Part shown: positions 52,170-61,293 of the stretch, in pieces | Layout of the letters: each line of letters begins with the position of its first letter | How positions within the stretch are numbered: position 1 is the stretch's first letter | NCBI GenBank assembly: GCA_035910535.1 | Contig: JAMHXF010000111.1 | Coordinates: 248,001 to 312,000, forward strand | Length of the DNA stretch: 64,000 nt | Direction: 5' to 3' | From: Archangium_A sp035910535 | GTDB taxonomy: Bacteria; Myxococcota; Myxococcia; Myxococcales; Myxococcaceae | Notes under the pieces: generated by a model | The model's input: only the letters and a program-made list of their open reading frames with translations | Database searches by the model: none | Told to the model about the DNA's origin: nothing | Made by a program: the position numbers and the translations under genes

Positions 52170-53993
52170 ATGGCTCGCCTCAAGTTTCTTCTTTTTGCGC
52201 TCGTTGCCCTGGGCCTCTGGGCGTACCACCTCACGATGATTTCGCCCCTCGCGCTGGCCGGCTCCGTCGAGCAGGCGCAGGCCGCGGTGGCAGGTGCCGC
52301 CGGCCCGGTGGCGGTGGCGCTCGAGTCGCAGCGCTCGCTCACGCAGGCCGTGGCGCTCAAGGTCACCACGAGCAACGCGGTCTGGAACGTCGGCCCCAAA
52401 GCGGGCGCGAAGCCCGAAGGCCCGACGGTCGATCGTTTCGCGTCGGTGCGGTCGTCGGCCACGGAGCTGTTGCCGACCGAGCAGAAGGCTGCGCTCTTCA
52501 TCGCGCTCACCAACGAAGTCGGCGCGCTGTGGGCGAAGGGTGAAGGCGAGCCCACGACGGAGGTTCCTGAAGGGCTCGATCTCGCCGGGGTGATGCAGGC
52601 CGGTGCGGCGGGCGCGGTGCGTGATCTCGATGGCGCGAGCTATCTGCTGCTCACCGGGCCATTGCTCGTCAGCGACAAGAATGAAGTTCGCGTGGCCGGC
52701 TCGGTGACCATCGGCTTGCCGGTGCTGCCGCAGGTCGCGGCGCTCGAGCAGGCCCAGAAGGCGCTCGGGCTGCAGTCGCTCGCGTTGGTGAGCGAAGGCA
52801 AAGCAGTGCTGATCGCCGGTGACAAAGCGGCCGCCGACGCGGTGCTCAAGAACCTGAAGGCCGGCGCGATGGGCCCCGTGGGCTCAGGGCCGGTTCGTGA
52901 GCTCGGCCCGCTGCAGTTGCCCGTGCTGACCGAGTCGCTCGTGCACGCCATCGGCGGTCGTCAGGCCATCGGCGGGACGACGTTCGAAGTCGCTGCCATC
53001 GCTTCGTCGAAGGCGGCGCTCGACGCGCTCGCGACGTACCAGGTCTTCGGGCTCGGCGGCCTCGCGGGGCTGCTGCTGCTCACGCTGGTGTTCGTCATCA
53101 TCATGGGCAGCGGCTCGTCTGACGAAGGCACCGCGATGGTGCTGCCGCCAGTGCCGGTGCCACCTTCGCTGGCGAAGCGCGAAGAGCCCACGTTGCAGGC
53201 GCCGTTCGCGATGGCTGGCCCGCAGGCGGCGCCTGAAGCGAGCCCCGACGACTTCGATTTCCCACCGAGCGGCTCGATGCCGACGACGTCCGCGCCGCCG
53301 CCGCCTCCCGTTGCGGTCACGGGTCAGGCGCCGGTGTTCGAGCCTGAATCAGATCCGTTCGCGTCGTCTGCGCCGCCGCCGCCCCCTCCGTACCGGGCGC
53401 CGCCTCCCGTGGCGACCTCTGAAGCGCCGGCGTTGCAGCGCCCCGGTGCCGGGCTGATGGACGACGAAGACAGCAGTCAGCGCACCGTCGCGTACCCAGT
53501 CTTCAAGCCGCCAGCGGGTGGCGCTCCGGCTCCGATTTCCCAGCCGCCTCCGATGGCGATGGCCGACCCCTTCGCGCTCGCAGCGGCGCAAGAGCCGGCG
53601 GGCGCCCCGAGCCACGAAGACAACCCCGACGCCACGCGTGTCGCGGCGATCCCCGCAGAGTTGATCAAGGCCGCGCGTTCAGCCTCTGGAATCACGGGTG
53701 AGCGGCCTGCCTTCAAGCCTCCGACGGCGTCGATGCCGAAGGTCGCCTCGCTCGCGCCGGCAGCTTCGGCGAACGACGAAGAGCGCCACTTCCAGGAAGT
53801 GTTCCGCGACTTCGTTTCGACGCGCGAGAAGTGCCGCGAGCCGGCCGATGGCCTCACGTTCGACAAGTTCAAGGCGAAGCTGCTCAAGAACAAGGAGCAG
53901 CTCGTCGCGAAGTACCAGTGCAAGACCGTGCGGTTTCAGGTCTACGTCAAAGACGGCAAAGCCGCGCTCAAGGCCACGCCCGTCAAAGACTGA
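52170..53993 (+). CDS. MXAN_5187-like membrane-anchored Pro-rich protein
   Basis: 607 residues. An N-terminal membrane segment (LKFLLFALVALGLWAYHLTM) is followed by a periplasmic region with cache-like features (about 30-285; YLLLTGPLLVSDKNEVRVAGSVTIGLP). A second membrane segment (FGLGGLAGLLLLTLVFVIIMG) is near 300. Then comes a long Pro/Ala-rich cytoplasmic linker. The conserved C-terminal domain HFQEVFRDFVSTREKCREPADGLTFDKFKAKLLKN...QVYVKDGKAALK resembles, from memory, the MXAN_5187-type C-terminal domain of myxobacteria. Function unknown. ATG 52170 is used; a near-match TAAGTC lies 10 bases upstream. Confidence 0.78.
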   Translation: MARLKFLLFALVALGLWAYHLTMISPLALAGSVEQAQAAVAGAAGPVAVALESQRSLTQAVALKVTTSNAVWNVGPKAGAKPEGPTVDRFASVRSSATELLPTEQKAALFIALTNEVGALWAKGEGEPTTEVPEGLDLAGVMQAGAAGAVRDLDGASYLLLTGPLLVSDKNEVRVAGSVTIGLPVLPQVAALEQAQKALGLQSLALVSEGKAVLIAGDKAAADAVLKNLKAGAMGPVGSGPVRELGPLQLPVLTESLVHAIGGRQAIGGTTFEVAAIASSKAALDALATYQVFGLGGLAGLLLLTLVFVIIMGSGSSDEGTAMVLPPVPVPPSLAKREEPTLQAPFAMAGPQAAPEASPDDFDFPPSGSMPTTSAPPPPPVAVTGQAPVFEPESDPFASSAPPPPPPYRAPPPVATSEAPALQRPGAGLMDDEDSSQRTVAYPVFKPPAGGAPAPISQPPPMAMADPFALAAAQEPAGAPSHEDNPDATRVAAIPAELIKAARSASGITGERPAFKPPTASMPKVASLAPAASANDEERHFQEVFRDFVSTREKCREPADGLTFDKFKAKLLKNKEQLVAKYQCKTVRFQVYVKDGKAALKATPVKD

Positions 53994-54073
53994 CCTGGTT
54001 TGAGTCACCCTCGAGCGGATCACGCGGCGGCCATGTCGCGCACCGCCCGCTCTTGTAGGGTGAGAAGCAAATC

Positions 54074-54109
54074 AGCATGTAAAATCATATGCTTGTCGGC
54101 CGTTACGGC
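54074..54109. promoter_or_regulatory. Candidate activator-binding region upstream of the sigma-54 promoter
   Basis: AGCAT-N10-ATGCT (54074-54093) and the 11-base palindrome GCCGT-T-ACGGC (54099-54109) lie in an AT-rich island just upstream of the sigma-54 promoter. Activator sites of this kind are expected upstream of sigma-54 promoters; the assignment is inference. Confidence 0.35.
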
Positions 54110-54120
54110 TCGTGCACTCA

Positions 54121-54136
54121 TGGCACATCGGTTGCT
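54121..54136 (+). promoter_or_regulatory. Sigma-54 (-24/-12) promoter
   Basis: TGGCAC-ATCGG-TTGCT matches the consensus TGGCAC-N5-TTGCW exactly, with GG at 54122-54123 and GC at 54134-54135 spaced correctly. It lies about 95 bases before the activator's ATG. The predicted start would leave an untranslated leader of roughly 85 bases. Confidence 0.75.
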
Positions 54137-54221
54137 TCGCATTACCGTGCCTGAGTGGGCGGGGCGTGGGGGCCGGGGTTCTTTGTGGTGCACGGGTTTG
54201 CCAAGGTGCGAGCCCGCAGCC

Positions 54222-54226
54222 AGGAG
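54222..54226 (+). promoter_or_regulatory. Shine-Dalgarno AGGAG of the sigma-54 activator gene
   Basis: AGGAG lies 5 bases before ATG 54232 and decides this start over the GTG at 54112, which overlaps the promoter. Confidence 0.7.
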
Positions 54227-54231
54227 CCGGA

Positions 54232-57200
54232 ATGAATCAAGATGTCTTGAGGTACCTGCGACCGCCCGTCACCGAGGTGACAGGTCGTGAAGCCGAGCTG
54301 ACGATGTTGCTGCGAGAGCACCACGAGGCGAAGGCTTCGGGTTCCGCGCGCTTCGTCTTCATTCGTGGCCCGCGTGGCGTCGGCAAGACGCACCTGGTCA
54401 CTCAGCTCGCGCAAGCACTCGCCGGGCAGGGAACGCCGGTATTCGAGGGCGGCTCGGGTCGCGACGCGCGGCAGACGTGGGGTGTGTTCGCGCCGATGCT
54501 GGGCGAGCTGCTCACGCTGGTGAAGCGCTCGGGCGTGCCGGAGACGACGTTGGCTCGCCTTGCGCGCGCGGTCGAGCCGGTGCGCAGTGGCGGCCAGTCG
54601 CTGCCGGCGGAAGAGCGGCGCCTCGCGTTGTACGACGGCGCGGGTGAGCTGTTCTCGCTGGTGGGCCGTTCGGCGCCGCTGGTCATCTGGCCTGATCTCG
54701 ACGTGGCCGATCGCGCGTCGCTCGAGCTCATTCGGTACCTCGCCGCGATGGCCTCGACGCCGCAGGCGAAGGTCGGTGGCTTGTTCGTGCTGACCTTCCG
54801 CGAAGACGAGGCGCTGCCCGAGCCGCTGGCTGAAGTCGTCAGTCACGTGTCGGGTCGCACGCTCTCGTTGTCGGGGCTCGACCTCGACGGCATCCGCTCG
54901 TTCCTGTCGCGGCAAGACATCGCGCAGAAGCTGCTCGACGTGACGGGCGGCAACCCCGAAGCGCTCGGCGAACTGCTCGAGCGCCCGGTGGCAGCGGTCG
55001 ACTTTTTCGTGCGGCGGGTCGAGCGGCTCTCTGACGCGCAGCGCGCCACGCTGGCCGCGTTGGCCATCGCGCCTGAAGCGCTGCCGGTAGAGTGGCTGGC
55101 TTCCACGCTCGGTGCCGAAGCTCCGCGTTGCGCCGAGACGCTCGACGGGCTGCTCCGCGAACGGCTCGTCACGGTGAAGGTGGTCGACGGGCGCCCCTCG
55201 TGGCGCTTCTCGCGTGAGAGTGAAAAGCAGGCGTTTCTCGCGTTGATTCCCGACGAGGCGCGGCGCGTCTCGACGTTGGCGCTTGGTCGGGTGCTCGCGA
55301 CGAATGGGCAGCTGTTGTCGGCGGCGGAGCTGTTGTTGCCCATCGCCCCGGCTGAAGGCGCGGCGCTGGCGGTGCGTGCGGCGCAGTCGCTGGTTTCGCG
55401 CGGCGCGCTGGAAGACGCCGAAGCGCTCTACGCGCGCTCGCTGGCGAACCTGCCGGTCTCGATGCGCGGTGAAGTGCTCGAGTCGTGGGGTCGCGTGCTC
55501 GGTTTGCTGGGCGACTACCGCGGCGCCGTTCGTCGGCTGCTGTCGTCGGTCGCGCGGCGTCGTGAACAGGCTCCGGCCATCGCGCTCGAGGCGGCGCGCT
55601 ACCTCACGAAGCTGGGTCGTGCGCGCTTCGCGCAGGCGCTGCTCTCGGTGGCGCGTGCACAGCCGTCGTTGAAGCGCGAAGCTGACGCGAGCCTGGCCGA
55701 GCTCTACGTGAGCACCGGTCGCGGCAGCGAAGCGTTGTCGCTCGGTCGCGCGGCGCTCGAAGGCGCTGAAATCGACGCTGCGGCGCTGTCGTTGCGGCAG
55801 GCCATGGGCAAGGCGCTGCTCATCGCCGGGCAGCTCGCAGAGGCGCAGCAGCTCTTCGCCGAGAACGCGACGCACGCCGAGCAGCTGGGTGACACGCGCC
55901 TGCTCGCGCTCGCGCGCCTCAACGAAGGGGTCGCGGCGTACAAACGTGGCGAGCGCGACCGCGCCATCTCGTGCTGGGAGACCACGCCGCCCGAGAGCCG
56001 CCCGCTGCACGCGCACGCCGAAGCGAACCTGGGCTCGCTCTACGCCGAGTCGGGTGACTTTGAGCTCGCGCTGGGTCACCTGAGCCGCGCGCTGTCGTCG
56101 TTCTCTCGCTTTGGCAGCTTGCGTGAAGTGGCGATGGCGTCGAGCAACCTCTCGCGCCTGCACCACCTGCTCGGAGACACCGAACGCGCGGCCGAACTCT
56201 CGGAGCACACGCTGCGGCTCGCGCGTCGGCTGGGTGACGGCTACCTCGAGTCGTCGGCGCTGCTGAACCTCGGCGCGCTGGCGGTGGACCAACGTGAGTA
56301 CCCCGCGGCGAAGCGTGAACTCGAGCTGGCTCGCACCGGCTTCGAGAAGCTCGGCAACGACGCGTGGGCCGCGCTGGCCGCCGCGTGGAAAGCGCGCGCC
56401 CACCTGCAGTCGGGTGAACGTGCGCAGGCTGAACAGGAGCTCGCGCGCCGCTCGGTCGAGAAGGGCGCCGCGTCGCTCCAGGCCGCGTCGCTCGAAGTCG
56501 AGCTCACGCGCGCTGAGCTGTGCCTCGTGATGGGCGACTTGCTGGGTGCAGGCCGCGCGGCGTCGCGCGCGCGTGAAGCGTTGCTCGACAAGCCGGAGCT
56601 CGAAGGGCCCATTCGTACGTACTTCCTCATGGGCAAGCTGCGTCAGGCGGCCAATGACATGAGCGGTGCGCAGGCCGAGTTCCAGCGTGCGGGTCGGTTG
56701 CTCGACGAATTGGTGCAGCGCGTGCCGCCGGTGCGGCGCACGGCGTTCCTCTCGTTGCCGCGGCGCGCAGAGATCGTCGCCGCAGTCGAGCCGGAGCTCC
56801 GGTTGCCGCGCGCGATGGCGTCACTCGCCGCGCGTCAGGTGGTCGACAGCTTCAACGGGCTCGTCGGTCGCTCGGCAGCGTTGCAGCGCATCACGCGTCA
56901 GCTCGAGCCCATTGGCCGCAGCAACGCGACGGTGCTGGTGCGCGGTGAGAGCGGCACCGGCAAAGAAGTGCTGGCCGATGCGCTGCACGCGCTCTCTCCT
57001 CGGCGGCACATGCCGTTGGTGAAGGTGAACTGCGCGGCGATGGTGGAAGAGCTGCTGCTCTCGGAGCTGTTCGGTCACGAGAAGGGCGCATTCACCGGCG
57101 CCATTCGTGAGCGCAAGGGCCGCTTCGAGATGGCTGACGGCGGCACCATCTTCCTCGACGAAATCGGCGACATCTCGCCCAAGGCCCAGGTCGCGCTGCT

Positions 57201-57939
57201 GCGCGTGTTGCAAGAGCGTGAGTTCGAGCGCGTGGGCGGCAGCAAGACCATCAAGGTCGACGTGCGCATCATCTGCGCCACGAATCGCGACCTCGAGACG
57301 GCGATCGCGCAGGGGCGCTTCCGCAGCGACCTCTACTACCGGCTCAAGGGCGTGATGCTCGAGCTGCCGTCACTGCGCGAGCGCCTCGAAGACTTGCCGC
57401 TGCTCTCGCAGCACTTCCTCGAGCGCGTCGCCAAAGAGCGCAACGAGCCGGTGCGGCGGTTGTCGACGGGCGCCACTGCGTTGCTCGCGCGGCACGCGTG
57501 GCCGGGCAACATTCGTGAGCTCGAGAACGTCATCTCTTCGGCGTCGATTTTTGCCGAGGGCGACGAGGTCGACGTCGAAGCGTTCAGCCACGTCGGCGAG
57601 CTCCGCGCGTTGGTCGATCAACCACAGGGCGTTGCGGTGAATGCACCGACGGCCGCTGTGGTTGCGCCTGTCTCGGTGGCTTCGACGGTGGCGCCTCAGA
57701 ATGCGGCGTCGGTGAATGCCGACGGTTCACTCGACTACTACGAGCTGGCGCGGCGCCGAGACATCTCGCTCAAGGACCTGCGTCACGAAATCGAGATGCA
57801 GTGCATTCGTCGAGCACTCGAAGACGCGGGTGGAAACATCAGTGAGGCTGCTCGGCTGCTGAAGATGAAGCGGTCGCGCCTGTCGCAAATCGTCAATGGC
57901 GAGGTGGAGTTGAAGGAGGTGGCGCATGGTGACGAGTGA
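54232..57939 (+). CDS. Giant sigma-54-dependent activator: AAA ATPase, TPR solenoid, sigma-54 interaction domain, Fis HTH
   Basis: 1235 residues. N-terminal AAA/STAND-like ATPase: Walker A GPRGVGKTH (Lys52) and Walker B-like LVIWPDLDVAD near 150. From about 360 to 840 there are TPR-like repeats (LALARLNEGVAAYKRGERDRAISCWE). The sigma-54 domain (about 870-1115) has Walker A GESGTGKE (Lys911), GAFTGA at 952-957 and FLDEIGDI, so it should remodel sigma-54 RNA polymerase. C-terminal Fis-type HTH (DAGGNISEAARLLKMKRSRLSQIV). There is no receiver domain. The sensory input is presumably the ATPase-TPR part. ATG 54232 has AGGAG upstream. The gene follows its own sigma-54 promoter. Confidence 0.95.
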   Translation: MNQDVLRYLRPPVTEVTGREAELTMLLREHHEAKASGSARFVFIRGPRGVGKTHLVTQLAQALAGQGTPVFEGGSGRDARQTWGVFAPMLGELLTLVKRSGVPETTLARLARAVEPVRSGGQSLPAEERRLALYDGAGELFSLVGRSAPLVIWPDLDVADRASLELIRYLAAMASTPQAKVGGLFVLTFREDEALPEPLAEVVSHVSGRTLSLSGLDLDGIRSFLSRQDIAQKLLDVTGGNPEALGELLERPVAAVDFFVRRVERLSDAQRATLAALAIAPEALPVEWLASTLGAEAPRCAETLDGLLRERLVTVKVVDGRPSWRFSRESEKQAFLALIPDEARRVSTLALGRVLATNGQLLSAAELLLPIAPAEGAALAVRAAQSLVSRGALEDAEALYARSLANLPVSMRGEVLESWGRVLGLLGDYRGAVRRLLSSVARRREQAPAIALEAARYLTKLGRARFAQALLSVARAQPSLKREADASLAELYVSTGRGSEALSLGRAALEGAEIDAAALSLRQAMGKALLIAGQLAEAQQLFAENATHAEQLGDTRLLALARLNEGVAAYKRGERDRAISCWETTPPESRPLHAHAEANLGSLYAESGDFELALGHLSRALSSFSRFGSLREVAMASSNLSRLHHLLGDTERAAELSEHTLRLARRLGDGYLESSALLNLGALAVDQREYPAAKRELELARTGFEKLGNDAWAALAAAWKARAHLQSGERAQAEQELARRSVEKGAASLQAASLEVELTRAELCLVMGDLLGAGRAASRAREALLDKPELEGPIRTYFLMGKLRQAANDMSGAQAEFQRAGRLLDELVQRVPPVRRTAFLSLPRRAEIVAAVEPELRLPRAMASLAARQVVDSFNGLVGRSAALQRITRQLEPIGRSNATVLVRGESGTGKEVLADALHALSPRRHMPLVKVNCAAMVEELLLSELFGHEKGAFTGAIRERKGRFEMADGGTIFLDEIGDISPKAQVALLRVLQEREFERVGGSKTIKVDVRIICATNRDLETAIAQGRFRSDLYYRLKGVMLELPSLRERLEDLPLLSQHFLERVAKERNEPVRRLSTGATALLARHAWPGNIRELENVISSASIFAEGDEVDVEAFSHVGELRALVDQPQGVAVNAPTAAVVAPVSVASTVAPQNAASVNADGSLDYYELARRRDISLKDLRHEIEMQCIRRALEDAGGNISEAARLLKMKRSRLSQIVNGEVELKEVAHGDE

Positions 57940-57964
57940 GCCGAAGTCGGCATCGGGGTTGCAA

Positions 57965-58318
57965 ATGTTCCGCATCATGAAGTCAGCGGCTGTCGTGATT
58001 CTGGCAATGGTGGCGCTCTCGGGGTGTGGCGTTGGTGCGGGCGAGCATTGGGACGGAGAGAAGCTCGTCGACTCGAACGGGCAGGCGCTGGAGCTCGCGC
58101 CCGGCGACGCGCCGGTCATCGGCAATGCGCCGGTGCCGCAAGTGCCTGTGAATACGGCGGGTGGCTCGGGGCCTTGCAAGAACCCAGGTTTGATTTCGCT
58201 CCCCCAGGACCCGATTCCGGTGCAGCCGTTGCCGTTCGACGCGCTGGGCCTGCCGCCGTTGCAGCTGCCGCTGGGTCCGAACGGCACGCCGTTGGGCCTC
58301 CCGCCTCCGAAATACTGA
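57965..58318 (+). CDS. Small Pro-rich lipoprotein
   Basis: 117 residues from ATG 57965 (57977 also possible; 57926 lies inside the activator gene). Signal MFRIMKSAAVVILAMVALSGC, with lipobox. The mature part is Pro/Gly/Leu-rich, including a CK pair. Not recognised. It begins 25 bases after the activator's stop and may be co-transcribed with it; a target or sensor role is possible (inference). Confidence 0.62.
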   Translation: MFRIMKSAAVVILAMVALSGCGVGAGEHWDGEKLVDSNGQALELAPGDAPVIGNAPVPQVPVNTAGGSGPCKNPGLISLPQDPIPVQPLPFDALGLPPLQLPLGPNGTPLGLPPPKY

Positions 58319-58331
58319 AACTGGCAGCCCT

Positions 58332-59990
58332 CTAACGGGCTGACACGGTTGGCAGCGAGACACGAAAAAGGGCGCCTCCGGAGGTTCCGTCAAGGACCTC
58401 GAGGCGCCCTCCGTGTTCCTGGACGATGCGCAGCGCGATGGCGAGGCCGAGCCCGGTGCCTTGTGGCTTGGTCGTCACGTACGGCTCGAACAGGCGGGCT
58501 TTGAGCTCGGCGGGGATGCCCGGGCCTTCGTCTTCAACTTCGACACACGGTGCTTCGCCGGACTTCACGCGAACGTGAATCGTGCCGCTGCGCCCGCTCA
58601 TCGCTTCTTCGGCGTTCTTGATGAGGTTCACGAGCACCTGGGTGAGCTGGTCGCGGTCGGCCTTCACCTGCGTGCCGCGCTGCAGTTGCACGTCGAAGGT
58701 GATGCCGTCGTGGGGCCCGTAGAGCGCCATGATGGGCTGCACCAGGTCTGCGAGCTCGTGGGTCGCGAGCTCGGGTCTCGGCAGGCGGGCGAATTGGCTG
58801 AACTCGTCGACGATGCGCTTGAGCCGGTCGACCTCTTCGAGGACGACGCGGGCGCTGTCTGAGAAGAGGCGCGTGAAGCGCTCGTCGAGTGGCCCGCGTT
58901 GACTGGCGGCGAGCAGCGTCTCGAGCGACATACGAATGGGCGTGAGCGGGTTCTTGATTTCGTGCGCGAGGCGGCGCGCGACCTCTTGCCAGGCGGCCAC
59001 GCGCTCGCTGGCGACGAGCTTGTCGGTGGCGTCTTTCAGGTCGCCGGTCATTTCGTTGAAGGTGGCGATGAGCGCCTTGAGTTCACCCGAGGCGTGGCGA
59101 CCGTCGACGGTGATGCCCGGCGTCCCTGCGGCGATTTTCTCTGCGGCTTCGGTGAGCGCTTCGACAGGCCGGGTGATGCGGCGACTCACCAGGAAGCCCG
59201 CGATGATGGACAACAGCAAGCCGACGCCCGCGAAGCCGATGAACGCGCGCAGCACCTCGGCGCGTGTGGCGACGAGGTCTGCTTGCGAGAAGGTGAGGCG
59301 CACCGTCGCGACTTCACCGACCGGCAGCGTGCGACTGAGCGTGGGCGGTGCGGCGTCTCCGGCGTGCGCGAAGACGCTGCCGTCGCTCACCACTTCGACG
59401 CGCGCACCGGTGAGTCGCGAGAGATCTCTGGCCCGCGCTTCAGACAGCAAGATGCCGCCGATGGCCCACACCCGACGTTCGCCGTAGTCGATGGGGCGCG
59501 CCGTCACGAGTGCGGGCGCGGTGATGATGCCCTCGGGCGCCGAGAGCTCGACGCGCGTGGCCACGACGGTGCGCGCGCCGCTCTTCGTCACCACGAAGAG
59601 CGGGTCATCAGGTTCGCCGATGCGCGCGGGCAGGTGGCCCGAAGACAACGTGCGGCCCGAGTCGTCGACGAGCGCGAGCACATCGAGGCCGCGCGGCGTC
59701 ATGAGCGCGGTCGCCGCCGTGGTGACGTGCGCCGGAGCGGGAATGCGCGCGGCATCACGTGCGACGTCTTCGAGCGCCTGACTCTGTGCCAGCTCGTCCA
59801 TCGCGCGCTTCACGTCGCCTTGCAGACGCTGCGCTTCGGCGTCGACCGCGACCATCAATTGGTCGACGCGCGCTTCCTGCTGACGACCGAGCAACGCAGA
59901 GAGATTTCGCAGCGCGAGCGGCACCACGACGGCGACCTGCAGCGCAGCGAGCGCGACAAAGGCGAGGGCGAGCGTCCAACGCAGGCGCAT
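58332..59990 (-). CDS. Sensor histidine kinase, NtrY-like
   Basis: 552 residues. Two membrane segments (about 5-28 and 245-268) enclose a periplasmic cache-like sensor. HAMP (SRRITRPVEALTEAAEKIAAG), then the H-box RRLAHEIKNPLTPIRMSLE and HATPase boxes N (VLVNLIKNAEEAM), G1 (VEDEGPGIP) and G2 (GTGLGLAIALRIVQEHGG). All catalytic motifs are intact, so it should autophosphorylate on the H-box His. No response regulator lies beside it in the window. It starts six bases after the solute-binding-protein gene, in the same unit. Confidence 0.94.
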   Translation of the reverse strand: MRLRWTLALAFVALAALQVAVVVPLALRNLSALLGRQQEARVDQLMVAVDAEAQRLQGDVKRAMDELAQSQALEDVARDAARIPAPAHVTTAATALMTPRGLDVLALVDDSGRTLSSGHLPARIGEPDDPLFVVTKSGARTVVATRVELSAPEGIITAPALVTARPIDYGERRVWAIGGILLSEARARDLSRLTGARVEVVSDGSVFAHAGDAAPPTLSRTLPVGEVATVRLTFSQADLVATRAEVLRAFIGFAGVGLLLSIIAGFLVSRRITRPVEALTEAAEKIAAGTPGITVDGRHASGELKALIATFNEMTGDLKDATDKLVASERVAAWQEVARRLAHEIKNPLTPIRMSLETLLAASQRGPLDERFTRLFSDSARVVLEEVDRLKRIVDEFSQFARLPRPELATHELADLVQPIMALYGPHDGITFDVQLQRGTQVKADRDQLTQVLVNLIKNAEEAMSGRSGTIHVRVKSGEAPCVEVEDEGPGIPAELKARLFEPYVTTKPQGTGLGLAIALRIVQEHGGRLEVLDGTSGGALFRVSLPTVSAR

Positions 59991-59996
59991 CGGCGG

Positions 59997-61208
59997 CTAC
60001 TCCGCTGAGAGAAAGAGGTCGTCGACGCGCGGCAGCCCGAGCGCATCGCGGGTGAGGTGCTGCACGTCTTTGCTCGCCATGACGCCCACGCCGCGCGTCA
60101 CGAGCGGAATGACGCTGAGCTCGGGCCCGAGCTGGGCTGCGAGCTCCTTCGCGCGTGCGTCGACGTCGGGCGCCGCCGCGAGCTGCTGCAGCACGGCGGG
60201 CGCACGCGACTGCTGACCTGCGAGGCCCAGCCACATCAGCAGCGCGCCGGTCGGCGAGGGCGGCAAGGCGAAGCTGCGCAGCGCGAACTCGTTGGCGGCG
60301 AGCGTCTTCGTCTTCAGGTCAGCGCGCGGCAGGGGCTTGAGCGCGACGCGGTAACCGAAGGGCTGGAGCTTCACCTGCAGTCGCTGTGCGATGCCCCGCT
60401 CGTGTTCAGCCGTTTCGTCGAAGAGCAGTGAGAGCTCTTGCGGCGGGGTGAGCGGAGCAGGGCGCGCGGTTGCCGGTGGCGCTGCGGTCGTCGGCAGCAG
60501 CCCGTTCAACGGCGCGGAAGGTGCGGGCACGAAGAAGCGCGCGAGGTCGGCGCGGTCGATGCTGCTCTCGATGGCGGCACGTACTGATGCGAGCCCCGGC
60601 CCGAGCGCGAGCGCCGTCACGAAGAGCTGCGGTGCTTCAGAAGGCGTGGGCGCTCCGACGACGAGCTGCGCGCGGCGCTGCGCGAAGAGGCGTTCTGCGG
60701 TGCGCGCGTCGGCCGACTGCAGGGCGAGCGTGTCGAGGTACGGGCGGCTCAAGGGCTGCTCGTCGAACGCCTCGAGCTTTGAGCCCTTCACGCGGAACGG
60801 GCCGACGGGCACCGAGAAGAGCGGGTGACACAGGGTTCGCTCGAGATCTACGCGCGCACCTTTGATTGGGAGATCGACTTCGCGGCCGTTGACCAACCAC
60901 GCGCCGACGTTGGTGAGCAGCACGCCGTTGCCGCGCGTGAGCGCCTCGGTGACGAGCTTCACGTCGACAGACGGCGGCACCGTGAGCCGCAGCGTGTTCG
61001 GTGCGGGCCGCGAGAACTCGACGAGCCGGCAGATGGGTTGGTGCGTGAGCGAGAGCCGGAACGCGTCGATGGGCGCGTCGGCCGAGAGCGGGTCGACCGT
61101 CGTTGAAGGCGAGACAAGCACGAGCTGCAGCGTGCCTCCGGGCTTCGGGCGGGAACCCGCGAGCGCGACGGTCGTGATGCAGAGACTCAAGAGAAGCACG
61201 CGCGTCAC
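59997..61208 (-). CDS. Periplasmic solute-binding protein, family 5-like
   Basis: 403 residues from GTG 61208; longer readings would overlap the upstream gene. Signal TRVLLLSLCITTVALAG. The sequence resembles peptide/nickel-type (family 5) binding proteins: GGTLQLVLVSPSTTVDPLSADAPIDAFRLSLTHQPICRLVEFS, FALPPSPTGALLMWLG, LGPELSVIPLVTRGVGVMAS. No permease or ATPase is adjacent; the next gene is the histidine kinase, so it may deliver ligand to the kinase rather than to a transporter (inference). Confidence 0.75.
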   Translation of the reverse strand: MTRVLLLSLCITTVALAGSRPKPGGTLQLVLVSPSTTVDPLSADAPIDAFRLSLTHQPICRLVEFSRPAPNTLRLTVPPSVDVKLVTEALTRGNGVLLTNVGAWLVNGREVDLPIKGARVDLERTLCHPLFSVPVGPFRVKGSKLEAFDEQPLSRPYLDTLALQSADARTAERLFAQRRAQLVVGAPTPSEAPQLFVTALALGPGLASVRAAIESSIDRADLARFFVPAPSAPLNGLLPTTAAPPATARPAPLTPPQELSLLFDETAEHERGIAQRLQVKLQPFGYRVALKPLPRADLKTKTLAANEFALRSFALPPSPTGALLMWLGLAGQQSRAPAVLQQLAAAPDVDARAKELAAQLGPELSVIPLVTRGVGVMASKDVQHLTRDALGLPRVDDLFLSAE

Positions 61209-61293
61209 GAGGGCTCCGGGGGCATGTTCGCGGCGTGTGGTGCTCCGCGTTCGAGTGCGCGCGTCGGGGGCAGCGCTGTGAGTCGAGAGCGCT

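Larger units (their letters stand above)
53994..54231. other. Longest non-coding stretch of the window (238 bases): control region of the sigma-54 activator gene
   Basis: It contains an AT-rich island (about 54066-54095), an inverted repeat at 54074-54093, a short palindrome at 54099-54109, a sigma-54 promoter at 54121-54136 and an SD sequence at 54222-54226. No terminator is convincing after the MXAN_5187-like gene. Confidence 0.6.

Noticed and set aside
54142..56403. Very long minus-strand open frame (753 codons) inside the sigma-54 activator gene
   Set aside because: It is antisense to a gene with clear ATPase, TPR and sigma-54 motifs. Its composition is Arg/Gln/His-rich with no family motif, as expected of a high-GC shadow frame.
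58326..58341. Hairpin AGCCC-tctaac-GGGCT between the small lipoprotein and histidine-kinase genes
   Set aside because: The stem is only five pairs, no T-run follows on either strand, and it covers the kinase stop codon; not a convincing terminator.
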